A model generated the notes under the pieces. That model searched no databases. It was not told the origin of the DNA and was given only the letters and a program-made list of their open reading frames with translations. 64,000 nt of DNA from Variovorax paradoxus (lineage in GTDB: Bacteria; Pseudomonadota; Gammaproteobacteria; Burkholderiales; Burkholderiaceae_C): contig NZ_JXQQ01000033.1 in the NCBI RefSeq assembly GCF_000834655.1, forward strand, positions 1 to 64,000, in the 5' to 3' direction. Numbering within the stretch: the first letter of the stretch is position 1; the number at the start of each line of letters is the position of its first letter. Shown one piece after another: positions 1-10,661 of this stretch. A program made the translations under genes and the position numbers.

Positions 1-422
1 CGCTACACGGCAGCGCTTAACAAGAACGTCGCGTGCCCCCACCCCAACCCTCCCCCGGAAGGGGAGGGAGCCAATCCAGGCCGAGTGGAACAAGGACCCA
101 TCGTCGTAGCTAGAGCCAATCCAAGCCGAGCGAAGCGAAGGCCCGAATGTCTCGAAAGCCGAGCGCAGCAATGGCGCGTCTGAAAGCCCTTCTGTATGCG
201 CCGAGGAGCGCAGCGTTTCGCGGATCAGGGCTCGCCCTTGTTTGAGCGAAGCGAGTTTGGGCGAGACCCCGCGAAACGCGAGCACCGCAGGTTGCCCGTA
301 GCGAAGCGAAGGGACGCAGACAGCAGGGTCGCCTTTCTTTTGCCTACGTTTCTTTGGCGAAGCAAAGAAAAGTAGGTCGGCCGCCGGGCCGAGACCCGGC
401 CTCCGACCTCAAGAAGAAAAGC
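1..422. repeat. Gene-free region with dispersed repeats and hairpins
   Basis: No gene is supported here. The stretch holds low-complexity repeats: an 18-nt unit (gagccaatccaggccgag) at 68-85 recurs with one change at 113-130, among many gcgaag-type words. Two strong hairpins lie at 343-376 (13-nt arms, one mismatch) and 375-408 (a GC-rich arm beginning ggtcgg pairs with one ending ccgacc). Read leftward, they lie 15-80 nt past the stop of the peptide operon, so they may end or stabilise its transcript. Neither has a clean U-run on that strand. The first 340 nt otherwise show nothing recognisable. Confidence 0.55.
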
Positions 423-1244
423 TCAACGCAACATAGAAGACATAGCCGAACAGCAGTTCAGCATGCGCACCGCCCCTTCCACCGTGTCAGCAGTGAAGCG
501 CAACGTGACGCCATCAACCCGCTCGAACGTAGGCCACTGGCAGAACAGATCAGCCATCATCGGCGACTGTGTACGCAAGGTAACCACCTGCGGCCCCTCG
601 AAAACCAGCGGCCTTGCACTGCCCCGCGCAGCCAGCGCCTCAACCACCCCGGCGCGGATCGCCAATCGCGACTGCTCCGGCGAAAGCGACACCCCACTGT
701 TGAACCCAGTCGCCTTCTTGGTCTCCACAAACGTCGCATGCGGAAACAGCGCCCGGTTCTCGGCGATGAACACATCGTCCCCGCTGCCCATCACCACGGG
801 CACGCCATACTCGCCGGCCAGCGCACCATAGAGGCCCGCTTCGCCCAGCTCCTGCTCGCCCAGGCAAATGCTGGCAAAGGCAAAGCTGTTGATCGTGTGC
901 GCCAGAATGCCGCGCCCCTGCGCGCGCGAGTGATAGCCGACCATGCAGACCGCCTGCACGCCTTCTTCTTCCACGCCCGCCACCATGCTCAGGTAGCGCG
1001 GCTTGCCTTGAATGACACGGGCACGCGCATCCAGCACGTCGGGCGGCATGTTGCGAAAGCCGCCGTGCGAGTCGTTCACCAGCACCTCGGTCGCGCCCGC
1101 GTCGAAGGCGCCGGCGATGGCTGCGTTGGCCTCTTGCGCCATCAAGAGGCGCGCGCGTTCGTACTCGGGGTTGCCCTGGCGTGCCTGCTCCTGGTGGTAG
1201 ACGCCCGCAACGCCTTCGATGTCGGTGGAGATCAGGACTTTCAT
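423..1244 (-). CDS. dppA: D-aminopeptidase, DppA type (peptidase M55)
   Basis: A 273-aa protein of normal M55 length. The family consists of zinc aminopeptidases that cleave N-terminal D-amino acids from small peptides, as in B. subtilis DppA. The metal-site pattern is visible: Asp8 and Glu10 in STDIEGVAG, His60 in NDSHGG, His105 in VGYHSRAQG, His116 in AHTINS and a Glu near 130-135 in GEQELGEAG. These match the family's ligands and catalytic His within one or two residues. The ATG at 1244 is chosen because it starts directly at MKVLISTDIEG and overlaps the stop of the upstream peptidase gene by 4 nt. It is the last gene of the peptide importer operon, which suggests that imported D-amino-acid peptides such as wall fragments are hydrolysed here. 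No signal peptide, so cytoplasmic. Confidence 0.9.
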   Translation of the reverse strand: MKVLISTDIEGVAGVYHQEQARQGNPEYERARLLMAQEANAAIAGAFDAGATEVLVNDSHGGFRNMPPDVLDARARVIQGKPRYLSMVAGVEEEGVQAVCMVGYHSRAQGRGILAHTINSFAFASICLGEQELGEAGLYGALAGEYGVPVVMGSGDDVFIAENRALFPHATFVETKKATGFNSGVSLSPEQSRLAIRAGVVEALAARGSARPLVFEGPQVVTLRTQSPMMADLFCQWPTFERVDGVTLRFTADTVEGAVRMLNCCSAMSSMLR

Positions 1245-2323
1245 GGGTGGGCGTGCGCCTCCGCGGAAGAGAAGAAAAGGGAAGAGGGCGGCAGCACCTC
1301 GGAGAGCGCCGCCCGGTGGTTGCCGTCGCGGCCTGTCACGGCCGTCGCGCGCCAGAGCGCGTGAACGATGGCCTGCTCGGTGCTGTCGGCCGCGGCCTGG
1401 AAGAGGCCGTCGAGCAGCCCGTCGTGCACCATCGCGATCGTCGGCATCGGGCGGTCGACGCGGTCGGGTACGGTGTAGGCGGTCGAGAACGCCAGCACGA
1501 TGTCGCCGCTGCCATGGCCGAAGACCGAGCCGGTGCGCGCAAGGCCCGCGCCCGCGCGCAGCGCGAGGCGCCGCAGCTGGCGCGCATCGAGCGGTGCGTC
1601 GGTCGCGACCACGATGATGATCGAGCCCTTCTCGGGCTCCTTGCATTCGGCGGTGCCTTGCTGTGCGGCCAGCCGCTCGCCGATCGCGTGGCCGGCCAGC
1701 ACCAGCTGCGGCTGGCGCCCGTAGTTCGCCAGCACGAGCGCGCCCACCGTGTGCACCTCGCCGCAGGGAGACGACACGCGCCGCGAGGCGCTGCCGATGC
1801 CGCCCTTGAGCTGGAAGCTCGACATGCCGCGACCCGCGCCGACCGAGCCCTGCGCGAAGTCGGGGCCGGCGGCATCGAGCGCTAGCAAGTAATCAGCCTC
1901 GGCGATCGCGAGCCGCTGGATGTCGTTCAGAAATCCGTCGTTGCACTCGAAGACCAGCGGGTTCACCGTGGGCAGCGACCGGCCGCTCTCGGGGTTGGCC
2001 GCGAGGCAATGCCGGATCTGCGCCGTCGCCACCGTGCCGACCGAGAAGGTGTTGGTCAGCGCGATGGGTGTCTCCAGCACGCCGAGTTCTTCCAGCTGCA
2101 CCAGCCCCACGCTCTTGCCGAAGCCGTTGAGCACCACGGCCGCGGCCGGCACCTTGTCGCGGAACGGGTCGCCCGCATGCGGACGGATCACCGTCACGCC
2201 GGTCTGCACGCCGCCGTCGTCCAGCGTCCGGTGGCCGACCGTGACGCCTTCGACGTCGGTGATGGCGTTGCGCGGGCCCTGCAGCAGGGTGCCGATGTAG
2301 GGCAGGGTGTTCGTCGATGCCAT
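1241..2323 (-). CDS. P1 family peptidase (DmpA/BapA, family S58)
   Basis: A 360-aa N-terminal-nucleophile aminopeptidase. Family members release N-terminal D- or beta-amino acids or act as L-aminopeptidase/D-Ala-esterases, and mature by self-cleavage at a Gly-Ser bond. The signature is present: GAGRGMSSFQLKGGIGSASR near 162-181, and EKGSIIIVVATDAP with Gly233-Ser234, the expected cleavage bond and nucleophile (Gly249-Ser250 in DmpA). The ATG at 2323 (MASTNTLPYIG) is preferred to a further upstream start that would run into the permease gene. It overlaps dppA by 4 nt, and both lie behind a peptide importer, so a role on unusual peptides (D-, beta- or gamma-linked) is likely. The exact substrate cannot be read from sequence. 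Confidence 0.88.
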   Translation of the reverse strand: MASTNTLPYIGTLLQGPRNAITDVEGVTVGHRTLDDGGVQTGVTVIRPHAGDPFRDKVPAAAVVLNGFGKSVGLVQLEELGVLETPIALTNTFSVGTVATAQIRHCLAANPESGRSLPTVNPLVFECNDGFLNDIQRLAIAEADYLLALDAAGPDFAQGSVGAGRGMSSFQLKGGIGSASRRVSSPCGEVHTVGALVLANYGRQPQLVLAGHAIGERLAAQQGTAECKEPEKGSIIIVVATDAPLDARQLRRLALRAGAGLARTGSVFGHGSGDIVLAFSTAYTVPDRVDRPMPTIAMVHDGLLDGLFQAAADSTEQAIVHALWRATAVTGRDGNHRAALSEVLPPSSLFFSSAEAHAHP

Positions 2324-2333
2324 GAAAAACGGG

Positions 2334-3260
2334 TTACTCGCGGTCGATCTTCGGATCGAGCGCATCGCGCAGTGCATCGCCCAGGAGGTTGAAGGCGAGC
2401 ACGGTGAAGAAGATGGCCAGGCTCGGAAACAGCGCCACGTGCGGCGAGGTCACCATGTCGGCACGCGCTTCGCTGAGCATCGCACCCCACTCGGGCGTCG
2501 GCGGCTGCGCGCCCATGCCCAGGAACGAGAGGCTGGCCGCCGTGATGATCGAGGTGCCCACGCGCATCGAGAAGTACACGACGATGGAAGAGATGGTGCC
2601 CGGCAGGATGTGCCGCACGATGATCGTCCAGTCCGACGCGCCGATGCTGCGCTCGGCCTCTATGTAGGTCTGTTGCTTGAGCACCAGCGTGTTGCCGCGC
2701 ACGAGCCGCGCGAACGCCGGCACGCTGAACACCGACACCGCCACCACCACGTTGGTCATGCTGCTGCCCAAAATGGCGACAACGCCAAGCGCCAGCAGGA
2801 TGCCGGGAAAGGCGAACAGCACGTCCGAGATGCGCATCACGATGCGGTCCCACCAGCCTTCGTAGTAGCCCGCGAGCAGGCCGAAGGCCGTGCCGATGAA
2901 GCCGCCCACCAGCACCGAGAGAAAGCCCGCCATCAGCGAGATGCGCGCGCCCGCCAGGATGCGGCTGAAGATGTCGCGGCCCAGCGGATCGACGCCGAAC
3001 CAGTGCGTGGCCGAGGGCCCGCTGTTCAGCATGTCGTAGTCGAAGAAGTTCTCGGGATCGAAGGGCACGATCCACGGTGCGAACACCGCGACGAACACCA
3101 GCAGCAACACGAAGATGGCGGCCACGATTCCCACGGGCTGCTTCTTGAAGCGGCGCCAGCATTCGCCCCAGGGCGTGCGGACCTTGCCGGCGTGCTGGAG
3201 GGTGGCGACCGGGGAGGTCGGCAGAAGGGTGTCGGCAGGCACGCCGGAAGCTTGCGTCAT
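2334..3260 (-). CDS. gsiD: Peptide/glutathione ABC transporter permease, GsiD/DppC type
   Basis: A 308-aa inner-membrane permease of the dipeptide/oligopeptide class. The N-terminus holds the OppC-type segment [20 protein letters not shown] with the first membrane helix near 42-62. The cytoplasmic ATPase-contact loop is in the second half ([20 protein letters not shown]), followed by [15 protein letters not shown], typical of DppC/GsiD. I start at the ATG at 3260 (MTQASGV), not the earlier in-frame start, which would reach into gsiC. It lies 10 nt after gsiC and 10 nt before the P1 peptidase. The pairing with GsiA, B, C and isoaspartyl peptidase resembles the E. coli iaaA-gsiABCD cluster. Glutathione specificity is inferred from that gene order only. 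Confidence 0.9.
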   Translation of the reverse strand: MTQASGVPADTLLPTSPVATLQHAGKVRTPWGECWRRFKKQPVGIVAAIFVLLLVFVAVFAPWIVPFDPENFFDYDMLNSGPSATHWFGVDPLGRDIFSRILAGARISLMAGFLSVLVGGFIGTAFGLLAGYYEGWWDRIVMRISDVLFAFPGILLALGVVAILGSSMTNVVVAVSVFSVPAFARLVRGNTLVLKQQTYIEAERSIGASDWTIIVRHILPGTISSIVVYFSMRVGTSIITAASLSFLGMGAQPPTPEWGAMLSEARADMVTSPHVALFPSLAIFFTVLAFNLLGDALRDALDPKIDRE

Positions 3261-3270
3261 GTCGGCGTGC

Positions 3271-4191
3271 TCACTTGTAGCGAATGGTGGGGTTGATGTA
3301 GCCGTACAGCACATCGACCACCAGGTTGATCAGAATGAACTCGAGCGAGAACAACAGCACCAGCGTCTGGATGACCGGGTAGTCGCGCATCTGCACCGCA
3401 TCGACCAGCAGGCGACCGAGGCCCGGCCAGTTGAAGACAGCCTCCACAAGAATGGAGCCGCCCAGCAGAAAGCCGAACTGCAGGCCCATCATCGTCACCA
3501 CGGGGATCAGCGCGTTGCGCAGGGTGTGCTTGAAGACCACCCGCGATTCGTGCACGCCCTTGGCACGCGCGGTGCGCACGAAGTCTTCCTGGATCACCTC
3601 GACGAACGAGGCGCGCGTGAAGCGCGCCATCACGGCCGCCACGGCCGCGCCCAGCGTGACCGAGGGCAGGATGTAGTGCTTCCAGGTCGCGGCGCCCACC
3701 GTGGGCAGCCAGCCCAGTTGCACAGAAAAAATCTGCATCAGCAGCATGCCCAATGCAAATGCGGGGAAAGAGATGCCCGACACCGCCAGCGTCATGCCGA
3801 GGCGGTCGGGCCATTTGTTGCGGTACACGGCAGAAACGATGCCGATGCCCATGCCGAAGATCACCGCCCACACCATGCTGGTGATGGTCAGCATCACCGT
3901 CGGGAAGAAGCGCTCGCCGATCTCCGTCGACACCGGCCGCCGCGTGCGGATCGAGGTGCCGAAGTCGCCCTGCAGCATGTGGGTGAAGAAGTTCACGAAC
4001 TGCTGGGGCAGCGGCTTGTCCAGCCCGAGCTCGGCGCGGACCATGGACACGGTCTGCTCGTCGGCCTCCTGGCCGGCCGCAAGGCGCGCCGGGTCGCCGG
4101 GCAGCATGTGCACGAACAGGAACACCAGCACGGCCACGATGAGCAGCGTCGGGATCAGGCCCAGCAGGCGTTTGAGAAAGTAATTCAGCAT
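3271..4191 (-). CDS. gsiC: Peptide/glutathione ABC transporter permease, GsiC/DppB type
   Basis: A 306-aa permease beginning [17 protein letters not shown], the usual N-terminal helix of DppB/GsiC proteins, followed by the [10 protein letters not shown] motif near 28-37. [11 protein letters not shown] and [13 protein letters not shown] in the periplasmic segment are family hallmarks. The ATPase-coupling loop is near 195-225 ([29 protein letters not shown]). About six membrane helices can be seen. It lies between the binding-protein gene and gsiD and should form the heterodimeric channel with GsiD. Confidence 0.92.
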   Translation of the reverse strand: MLNYFLKRLLGLIPTLLIVAVLVFLFVHMLPGDPARLAAGQEADEQTVSMVRAELGLDKPLPQQFVNFFTHMLQGDFGTSIRTRRPVSTEIGERFFPTVMLTITSMVWAVIFGMGIGIVSAVYRNKWPDRLGMTLAVSGISFPAFALGMLLMQIFSVQLGWLPTVGAATWKHYILPSVTLGAAVAAVMARFTRASFVEVIQEDFVRTARAKGVHESRVVFKHTLRNALIPVVTMMGLQFGFLLGGSILVEAVFNWPGLGRLLVDAVQMRDYPVIQTLVLLFSLEFILINLVVDVLYGYINPTIRYK

Positions 4192-4271
4192 GGGGTGCGG
4201 GTGTCGCGTGCGGGCGATGGCACCGTGCCACCGCCCACCGGACAGTCAGTCAGGAAACGAAGAAGCCGCGA

Positions 4272-5825
4272 TCAGTTCGACACCGAGATGGCGTCGATGT
4301 TGATGTTCGCGTCAGGCATCACGTACACACCCGACAGGCGCTTGGCGTGGGCCGACAGGTTCTGCTCGGTCACCAGCGGCACGCGCGGCAGGTCCTTGCG
4401 GATCTCGTCCTGCGCGGTCTTGTAGAGCGCGGCCTTTTCCTTGTCGTCCACCGTGATCAGCGCCTTGGCGAGCGCGTTGTCCACCACGTCGCTCTTGTAG
4501 AACGACATGTTGTTCAGCTTCGGCGCCCACGACTCCGAAGCGAACAGCGGACGCAGGCCCCAGTCGGCTTCACCCGTGGACGACGACCAGCCCGTGTAGT
4601 ACATGCGCACCTTGGCCGTCTTCGGATCGGGCCATGCATCCACCTGCTCGGTGCGCTGGCCCACTTCGAGCGCCTGCACCTGCAGCTTGATGCCCATCTG
4701 CGCGAGCTGCTGCTGCACGAACTGGATGGTCTTCTGGCTGGTCGTGTTGTTGTAGGCGCTCCAGAGCACCGATTCGAAACCGTTCGGGTAGCCGGCTTCG
4801 GTCAGCAGGGCCTTGGCCTTCTTCACGTCGTAGGGAATCGGCGCCATCTTCTCGGCGAACTTCACGCCCTGGGGCATCACGCCCTGCGCGGGGAAGGCAT
4901 AGCCGCCGAACGCGACCTTCGACAGCGCTTCCTTGTTGATGGCGTAGCCGATGGCTTCGCGCACCTTCGGGTTGTCGTACGGCTTCACCAGCATGTTGAA
5001 GGCCAGGAAGCGCGTGATGATCGAAGGCGAGGCCACCACCTCGAGCTTGTCGCTCTTCTTCAGCAGCTCGGCCTGCTCGTAGGGAATGGGGAATGCGAAG
5101 TCGGCTTCGCCGGTCTGCAGCATCGCGGCGCGCGTGTTGTTCTCGAGCACCGGCTTCCATTGCAGGTTGTCGATCTTCGGGAAGCCCTTCTTCCAGTAGC
5201 CGTCGAACTTCTTGGCCTTGACCGCGTCGGTCTGCTTCCATTCCACGAACTCGAAGGGGCCGGTGCCCACGGGGTGGAAGGCGATGTCCTTGTTGCCCCA
5301 CTTCTTGAGCGCCGTGGGCGAAATCATCGCAGCCGATGCGTGGGCCAGCGAGTTGATGAAGGGGCCGAAGGGTTCCTTCAGCGTGATGCGCACGGTGGTC
5401 GGGTTCAGCGCTTCGACCTTGCCCACGCGGTTGAACTGGTTGTAGCGCAGGAGCTTGTTGTCCTGGTTCAGCACGCGGTCGAGCGTGACCTTCACGGCTT
5501 CGGCGTTGAAGTCGGTACCGTCGTGGAACTTGACGCCCGTGCGCAGCTTGATGGTGTAGACCAGGCCGTCCTTCGACACGTCGTAGCTCTCGGCGAGCAC
5601 GTTCTGCACCTTCAGGTCCTTGTCGAACTGGAAGAGGCCTTCATAGAAGGTCTTGGTCACGGCCGTGGTGATGGTCGTGTTGGTGTTGTACGGGTCCAGC
5701 GTTTCCGGCTGGTAGCCGATGGACAGCACCACGTCTTTGGAGGCGAGTGCCGCGCCCGATGCGGCCAGTGCCGCCAGGCCCAGCAGTGCGGATGCCCATC
5801 GCAGGGAGGAAGAAGATTGCTTCAT
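4272..5825 (-). CDS. gsiB: Periplasmic peptide/glutathione-binding protein, GsiB type (SBP family 5)
   Basis: A 517-aa family 5 solute-binding protein. Residues 1-29 form a signal peptide (MKQSSSSLRWASALLGLAAL, then an Ala-rich end before KDVVLS). The mature part starts LSIGYQPETLDPYNTNT, the classic family 5 opening, and holds VKFHDGTDFNAEAVKVTLDR and VGTGPFEFVEWKQTD. It delivers peptides to GsiC/D. The ATG at 5825 is fixed by the signal peptide; a much longer open frame upstream is only the out-of-frame shadow of gsiA. Ligand choice (glutathione, dipeptide or D-peptide) cannot be settled from sequence. Confidence 0.92.
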   Translation of the reverse strand: MKQSSSSLRWASALLGLAALAASGAALASKDVVLSIGYQPETLDPYNTNTTITTAVTKTFYEGLFQFDKDLKVQNVLAESYDVSKDGLVYTIKLRTGVKFHDGTDFNAEAVKVTLDRVLNQDNKLLRYNQFNRVGKVEALNPTTVRITLKEPFGPFINSLAHASAAMISPTALKKWGNKDIAFHPVGTGPFEFVEWKQTDAVKAKKFDGYWKKGFPKIDNLQWKPVLENNTRAAMLQTGEADFAFPIPYEQAELLKKSDKLEVVASPSIITRFLAFNMLVKPYDNPKVREAIGYAINKEALSKVAFGGYAFPAQGVMPQGVKFAEKMAPIPYDVKKAKALLTEAGYPNGFESVLWSAYNNTTSQKTIQFVQQQLAQMGIKLQVQALEVGQRTEQVDAWPDPKTAKVRMYYTGWSSSTGEADWGLRPLFASESWAPKLNNMSFYKSDVVDNALAKALITVDDKEKAALYKTAQDEIRKDLPRVPLVTEQNLSAHAKRLSGVYVMPDANINIDAISVSN

Positions 5826-5881
5826 GGAAGAACTCCAGTCGGTTCGTGAGAAAAAACAGGACGGGCCTGCGGTTAAGAAAA

Positions 5882-7759
<1,878 letters not shown>

Positions 7760-7788
7760 GGGAGTGCGAGGAAAAGAGGGGGCGCGCG

Positions 7789-8745
7789 TCAGGCGAAGAT
7801 GGCCGTAATCGGCGCTTCGTCGCCGCGCGCATGGCCGCGGTACATGCCTTCGGTGTTGAAGGCGAGGCTCAGGTTGCCGTGGCGGTCGACGGCGATCAGC
7901 CCGCCGGTGCCGCCGATGGCGGGGAGCGAATGGTGCACCACGGCATGCGTGGCCGCTTCGAGCGTCGCGCCGCCGTAGGCCATGCGCGCGCAGATGTCGT
8001 GGGCGGCAGCAACGCGGATGAACATTTCGCCGCTGCCGGTGCACGAGATGGCCGCCGTGCGGTCGTCGGCATAGGTGCCCGAGCCGATCAGCGGCGAATC
8101 GCCGATGCGGCCGACGCGCTTGTTGGTCATGCCGCCGGTCGAAGTGGCGGCGGCGAGGTGGCCGTGCATGTCGAGCGCGACCGCGCCGACGGTGCCGAAT
8201 TTCTTGTCTTCGTCCAGCGGCGGCGTCATCGCGGCGCCTTCATGGTCGGTGACCACGCGGCCGGTGTCGCGCACGCGGTAGAGCTGCTGGCGGCGCGCCT
8301 CGGTCGAGAAGAAGAAGGGCTCGACCATTTCGAGCCCGTGGTCGCGCGCGAAGGCCTCGGCGCCTGCGCCGGCCAGCAGCACGTGCGCGCCGTCTTCGAG
8401 CACGGCACGCGCGGCGCGCACCGGGCGGCGCACGTGGCTCACGCCAGCGATCGCGCCGGCGGCGAGCGTCGCGCCGTCCATCACGGCGGCATCGAGTTCG
8501 TGGGTTTCCTCGTGCGTGAAGACCGCGCCATGGCCTGCGTTGAAGAGCGGGCACTCCTCGAGCATTTCGACCGCGAGGCAGGTGGCGTCGAGCGCGGATG
8601 CGCCCTTGAGCAGCGCGGCCTGCGCGGCGCGCACGATGTTCTGCAGCGCGTCGTGGTACGCCTGCGCCTGCGCGGTGCTGGTCGTGGCGGCGCTGATGGT
8701 GCCGGCGCCGCCGTGGATGGCGATGACGGGCGTGGTGTTCTTCAT
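7789..8745 (-). CDS. iaaA: Isoaspartyl peptidase / L-asparaginase (Ntn hydrolase)
   Basis: A 318-aa plant-type asparaginase precursor. Family members cleave beta-aspartyl dipeptides and asparagine after self-cleavage before a Thr. The nucleophile is Thr185 in [12 protein letters not shown], close to Thr179 of E. coli Ec[12 protein letters not shown] near the N-terminus and GNAGHG-like [12 protein letters not shown] near 69-80 are family motifs, and [23 protein letters not shown] is distributed over two adjacent motifs after the nucleophile. Its start overlaps the stop of the regulator gene by 4 nt, so it is translated together with it. The iaaA-gsi linkage is also known in E. coli. Confidence 0.92.
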   Translation of the reverse strand: MKNTTPVIAIHGGAGTISAATTSTAQAQAYHDALQNIVRAAQAALLKGASALDATCLAVEMLEECPLFNAGHGAVFTHEETHELDAAVMDGATLAAGAIAGVSHVRRPVRAARAVLEDGAHVLLAGAGAEAFARDHGLEMVEPFFFSTEARRQQLYRVRDTGRVVTDHEGAAMTPPLDEDKKFGTVGAVALDMHGHLAAATSTGGMTNKRVGRIGDSPLIGSGTYADDRTAAISCTGSGEMFIRVAAAHDICARMAYGGATLEAATHAVVHHSLPAIGGTGGLIAVDRHGNLSLAFNTEGMYRGHARGDEAPITAIFA

Positions 8746-9728
8746 CGGGTAGCTTTCTTTTTCTTCTTGCCGGCGCCGTTCAGGGCGGCGGCATCGGATG
8801 CACCGGCGGCACCGGCCGTCCGGGCGGCAATGCCGTCGATGCGCGGCAGCCCGTTCGCGCCGTGCAGCCAGGGCCGCAGCACCTGCAGCGTGCGGCGCGC
8901 GGACTGCACCGGGTCGGGTGCCCGCAGCGCGACGGCGCTGGTGAGCGCCTCGACCAGCGCGAGCACGCTGGTCTCGCAGTTCGGGCGGTAGTTGGTTTCG
9001 GTCTGGCAGTAGAGCGCGATGTCGGCGAGCGGCGCCATCGGGGAGGTCGGCCGGTCGGTGAGCGCGATCACGCCGCAGCCTTGTTCGCGCGCGATCTGCG
9101 CGAGCAGCACGGTGTCGGTGAGGTAGCGCGGAAACGTGAGGCCGATGAACACGTCCTTCGGGCCCGCATGCATGAGCGACCGGGCCGCATGCGTCACGCC
9201 GCTCACGCCCGGCAGCAGGCGCACGTCGCTGCAGCTGCTGTCCAGCCCGTGCTGCAACAGGCCCGCGAGCCAGCCGCTGGCGCCGAAGCCCGCGATGTAG
9301 ACCGAGCGCGCCTTGCCGATGCGCTCCACCGCGGCTTCGCAGGCGGCGTAGTCGAGCGACTGGCGCGTGGCCTCGATGTTGCGGCGGCTCTCGTCCAGCG
9401 CAGTCGCGAACACCTCGGCCACCGTGGTCGGGTGCTCCAGGTTGCCGCGCAGGCGCTCCACCGGCGCGACCAGCGACTCGAAGCCGCGCACGAGCTCGGC
9501 GCGGAAGGTGGCGTAGCCGTCGAAGTCCAGCGCACGCGCGAAGCGGTTGGCCGTCGCGACCGAGACGCCCGCCGCGGCCGCGAGCTCATCGATCGGCAGC
9601 GTCGCGACCTGCAGCGGATGCTCCAGCACGTAGTCGGCCACCTGCCGATGCGAACGCGTCAGCCGCGGCAGCGCCTGCGCAATGCGCTGGGCCACGGTGG
9701 TGCCTGGGGTGTCGACGGGGGTGCTCAT
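8742..9728 (-). CDS. MurR/RpiR family transcriptional regulator of the peptide operon
   Basis: A 328-aa regulator with an N-terminal helix-turn-helix (IDELAAAAGVSVATANRFAR near 43-62) and a C-terminal SIS domain (near 130-270) with YIAGFGASGWLAG. The final 25 residues are Ala/Lys-rich and probably disordered. SIS domains in this family bind phospho-sugars, often amino sugars from the cell wall. With a D-aminopeptidase in the operon, a wall-derived effector would fit, but this is inference. It is the first gene of the operon and directly follows two AT-rich palindromes (9764-9805), so autoregulation is likely. Confidence 0.88.
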   Translation of the reverse strand: MSTPVDTPGTTVAQRIAQALPRLTRSHRQVADYVLEHPLQVATLPIDELAAAAGVSVATANRFARALDFDGYATFRAELVRGFESLVAPVERLRGNLEHPTTVAEVFATALDESRRNIEATRQSLDYAACEAAVERIGKARSVYIAGFGASGWLAGLLQHGLDSSCSDVRLLPGVSGVTHAARSLMHAGPKDVFIGLTFPRYLTDTVLLAQIAREQGCGVIALTDRPTSPMAPLADIALYCQTETNYRPNCETSVLALVEALTSAVALRAPDPVQSARRTLQVLRPWLHGANGLPRIDGIAARTAGAAGASDAAALNGAGKKKKKATR

Positions 9729-9763
9729 GGATGGTGCGGAGGCGCCTGAAAGTGTGCGTTTTG

Positions 9764-9805
9764 TGAAAACCAGTTTTCAAATATAAGTCAATTCTGAAAA
9801 TTTTC
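9764..9805. promoter_or_regulatory. Probable RpiR operator and operon promoter
   Basis: A perfect inverted repeat TGAAAAC-CA-GTTTTCA occupies 9764-9779, 36-51 bp upstream of the regulator's ATG. A second palindrome, GAAAATTTTC, lies at 9796-9805. Both stand out as AT-rich in a GC-rich background. Related TGAAA...TTTCA palindromes are typical of RpiR-family operators. The position suggests repression of the whole leftward operon. Confidence 0.55.
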
Positions 9806-10301
9806 TGTCATTTTCGGACGAGGTTGCAAGGAGCGGGCCAGCGGTGAGGGGGTTCGAGAAAGACGAAGATTGCGCGACTGCTCCTCTGGCAGCGCGTGCT
9901 CGAGGTTCGCCGCGGGTTCGGCTTCTAGGGGTTTCCCCGGGGCGTTCAGTCTTTGCCCACAACGCGGCAAGTGCGCGACTTCAGAAGCTGATCGCGCGGC
10001 GGCACGAGGACCGCGTTGCGTAGGCCTTGAGACTGGCCGGAGATACACTGCGCCTCGCACGTCAAAAAAAGGCGCGCATGGGATTGGCGTCCCAATACAC
10101 CCTGCGACGAAAGCCGCAGATTTCTCCGTAGAGACTCTGCGGCTTTGTCGTTCGTGCCTCCAGTTTTTGGCGGCTCGGGCGGGGAGCCGCGAGGCTCGCC
10201 GGTTCTCGCAAGGGGTGTCCGGTACGCCAACCCGTTCGAGTCGCCGCCTCCAATTGGCGTTGGAAGTGGCGATTTATCAAATCACACTCCTTGGAGGCCA
10301 T
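9806..10301 (+). other. Gene-free structured leader region
   Basis: About 500 nt with no supported gene between the peptide operon and the small hypothetical gene. It contains a perfect hairpin with 10-nt arms aagccgcaga/tctgcggctt at 10111-10120 and 10136-10145, and a second strong hairpin at 10241-10272 whose 13-nt arms tcgccgcctccaa and ttggaagtggcga pair with two G-U pairs around a 6-nt loop. The second ends about 18 nt before the ribosome-binding site of the next gene. An open frame can be read through the region but its translation resembles nothing known. Confidence 0.4.
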
Positions 10302-10652
10302 ATGGCCATGACCCCTGGCGCTGCAGCGCAATCTTCCATTTGTTCTGAGGGCGATCACATCGCCTTCGACCCCGAGCAAGACACCGCCGCGTCCTTGACG
10401 CTGCTAGTCTGCGACGACACCGACAGTCTTCGCGAGGTGCACAGCGCCTACGCGTGCCTCGAAAAGCTCATCGTGTCGGCTGATCCGGACGATGCCGAAG
10501 AGCTGAATCCGACGCGCAACGAACTCAGTGCGTTGATGCGCGTCGTCAACGAGGAACTTAGTCGCCGCATCGAGTCGGTCGACAAGGCCGTGCAGGCCAT
10601 GCGCGCGGCGATGGTCCCGAGCGTGTTTGCACCAAGCCCATCCGGCTCCTAG
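10302..10652 (+). CDS. Small hypothetical protein
   Basis: A 116-aa protein I do not recognise. It is acidic (near residues 20-70) with a predicted helical C-terminal half (ELSALMRVVNEELSRRIESV) that could form a helical hairpin or coiled coil. No signal peptide or membrane segment. A good ribosome-binding site, TTGGAGG, lies 5 nt before the ATG at 10302; a second ATG two codons later is also possible. An open frame extends upstream to 9870, but that part reads like leader RNA. Codon use is less GC3-biased than in neighbours, which may indicate transfer. Confidence 0.6.
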   Translation: MAMTPGAAAQSSICSEGDHIAFDPEQDTAASLTLLVCDDTDSLREVHSAYACLEKLIVSADPDDAEELNPTRNELSALMRVVNEELSRRIESVDKAVQAMRAAMVPSVFAPSPSGS

Positions 10653-10661
10653 GGCGCAGCG

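Noticed and set aside
1..422. Possible CRISPR array or insertion-sequence end
   Set aside because: Repeat units are short, irregular and lack regular spacers; no terminal inverted repeats or transposase.
10062..10145. Possible tRNA or small RNA gene
   Set aside because: There is one good hairpin but no cloverleaf, no T-loop sequence and no CCA end.
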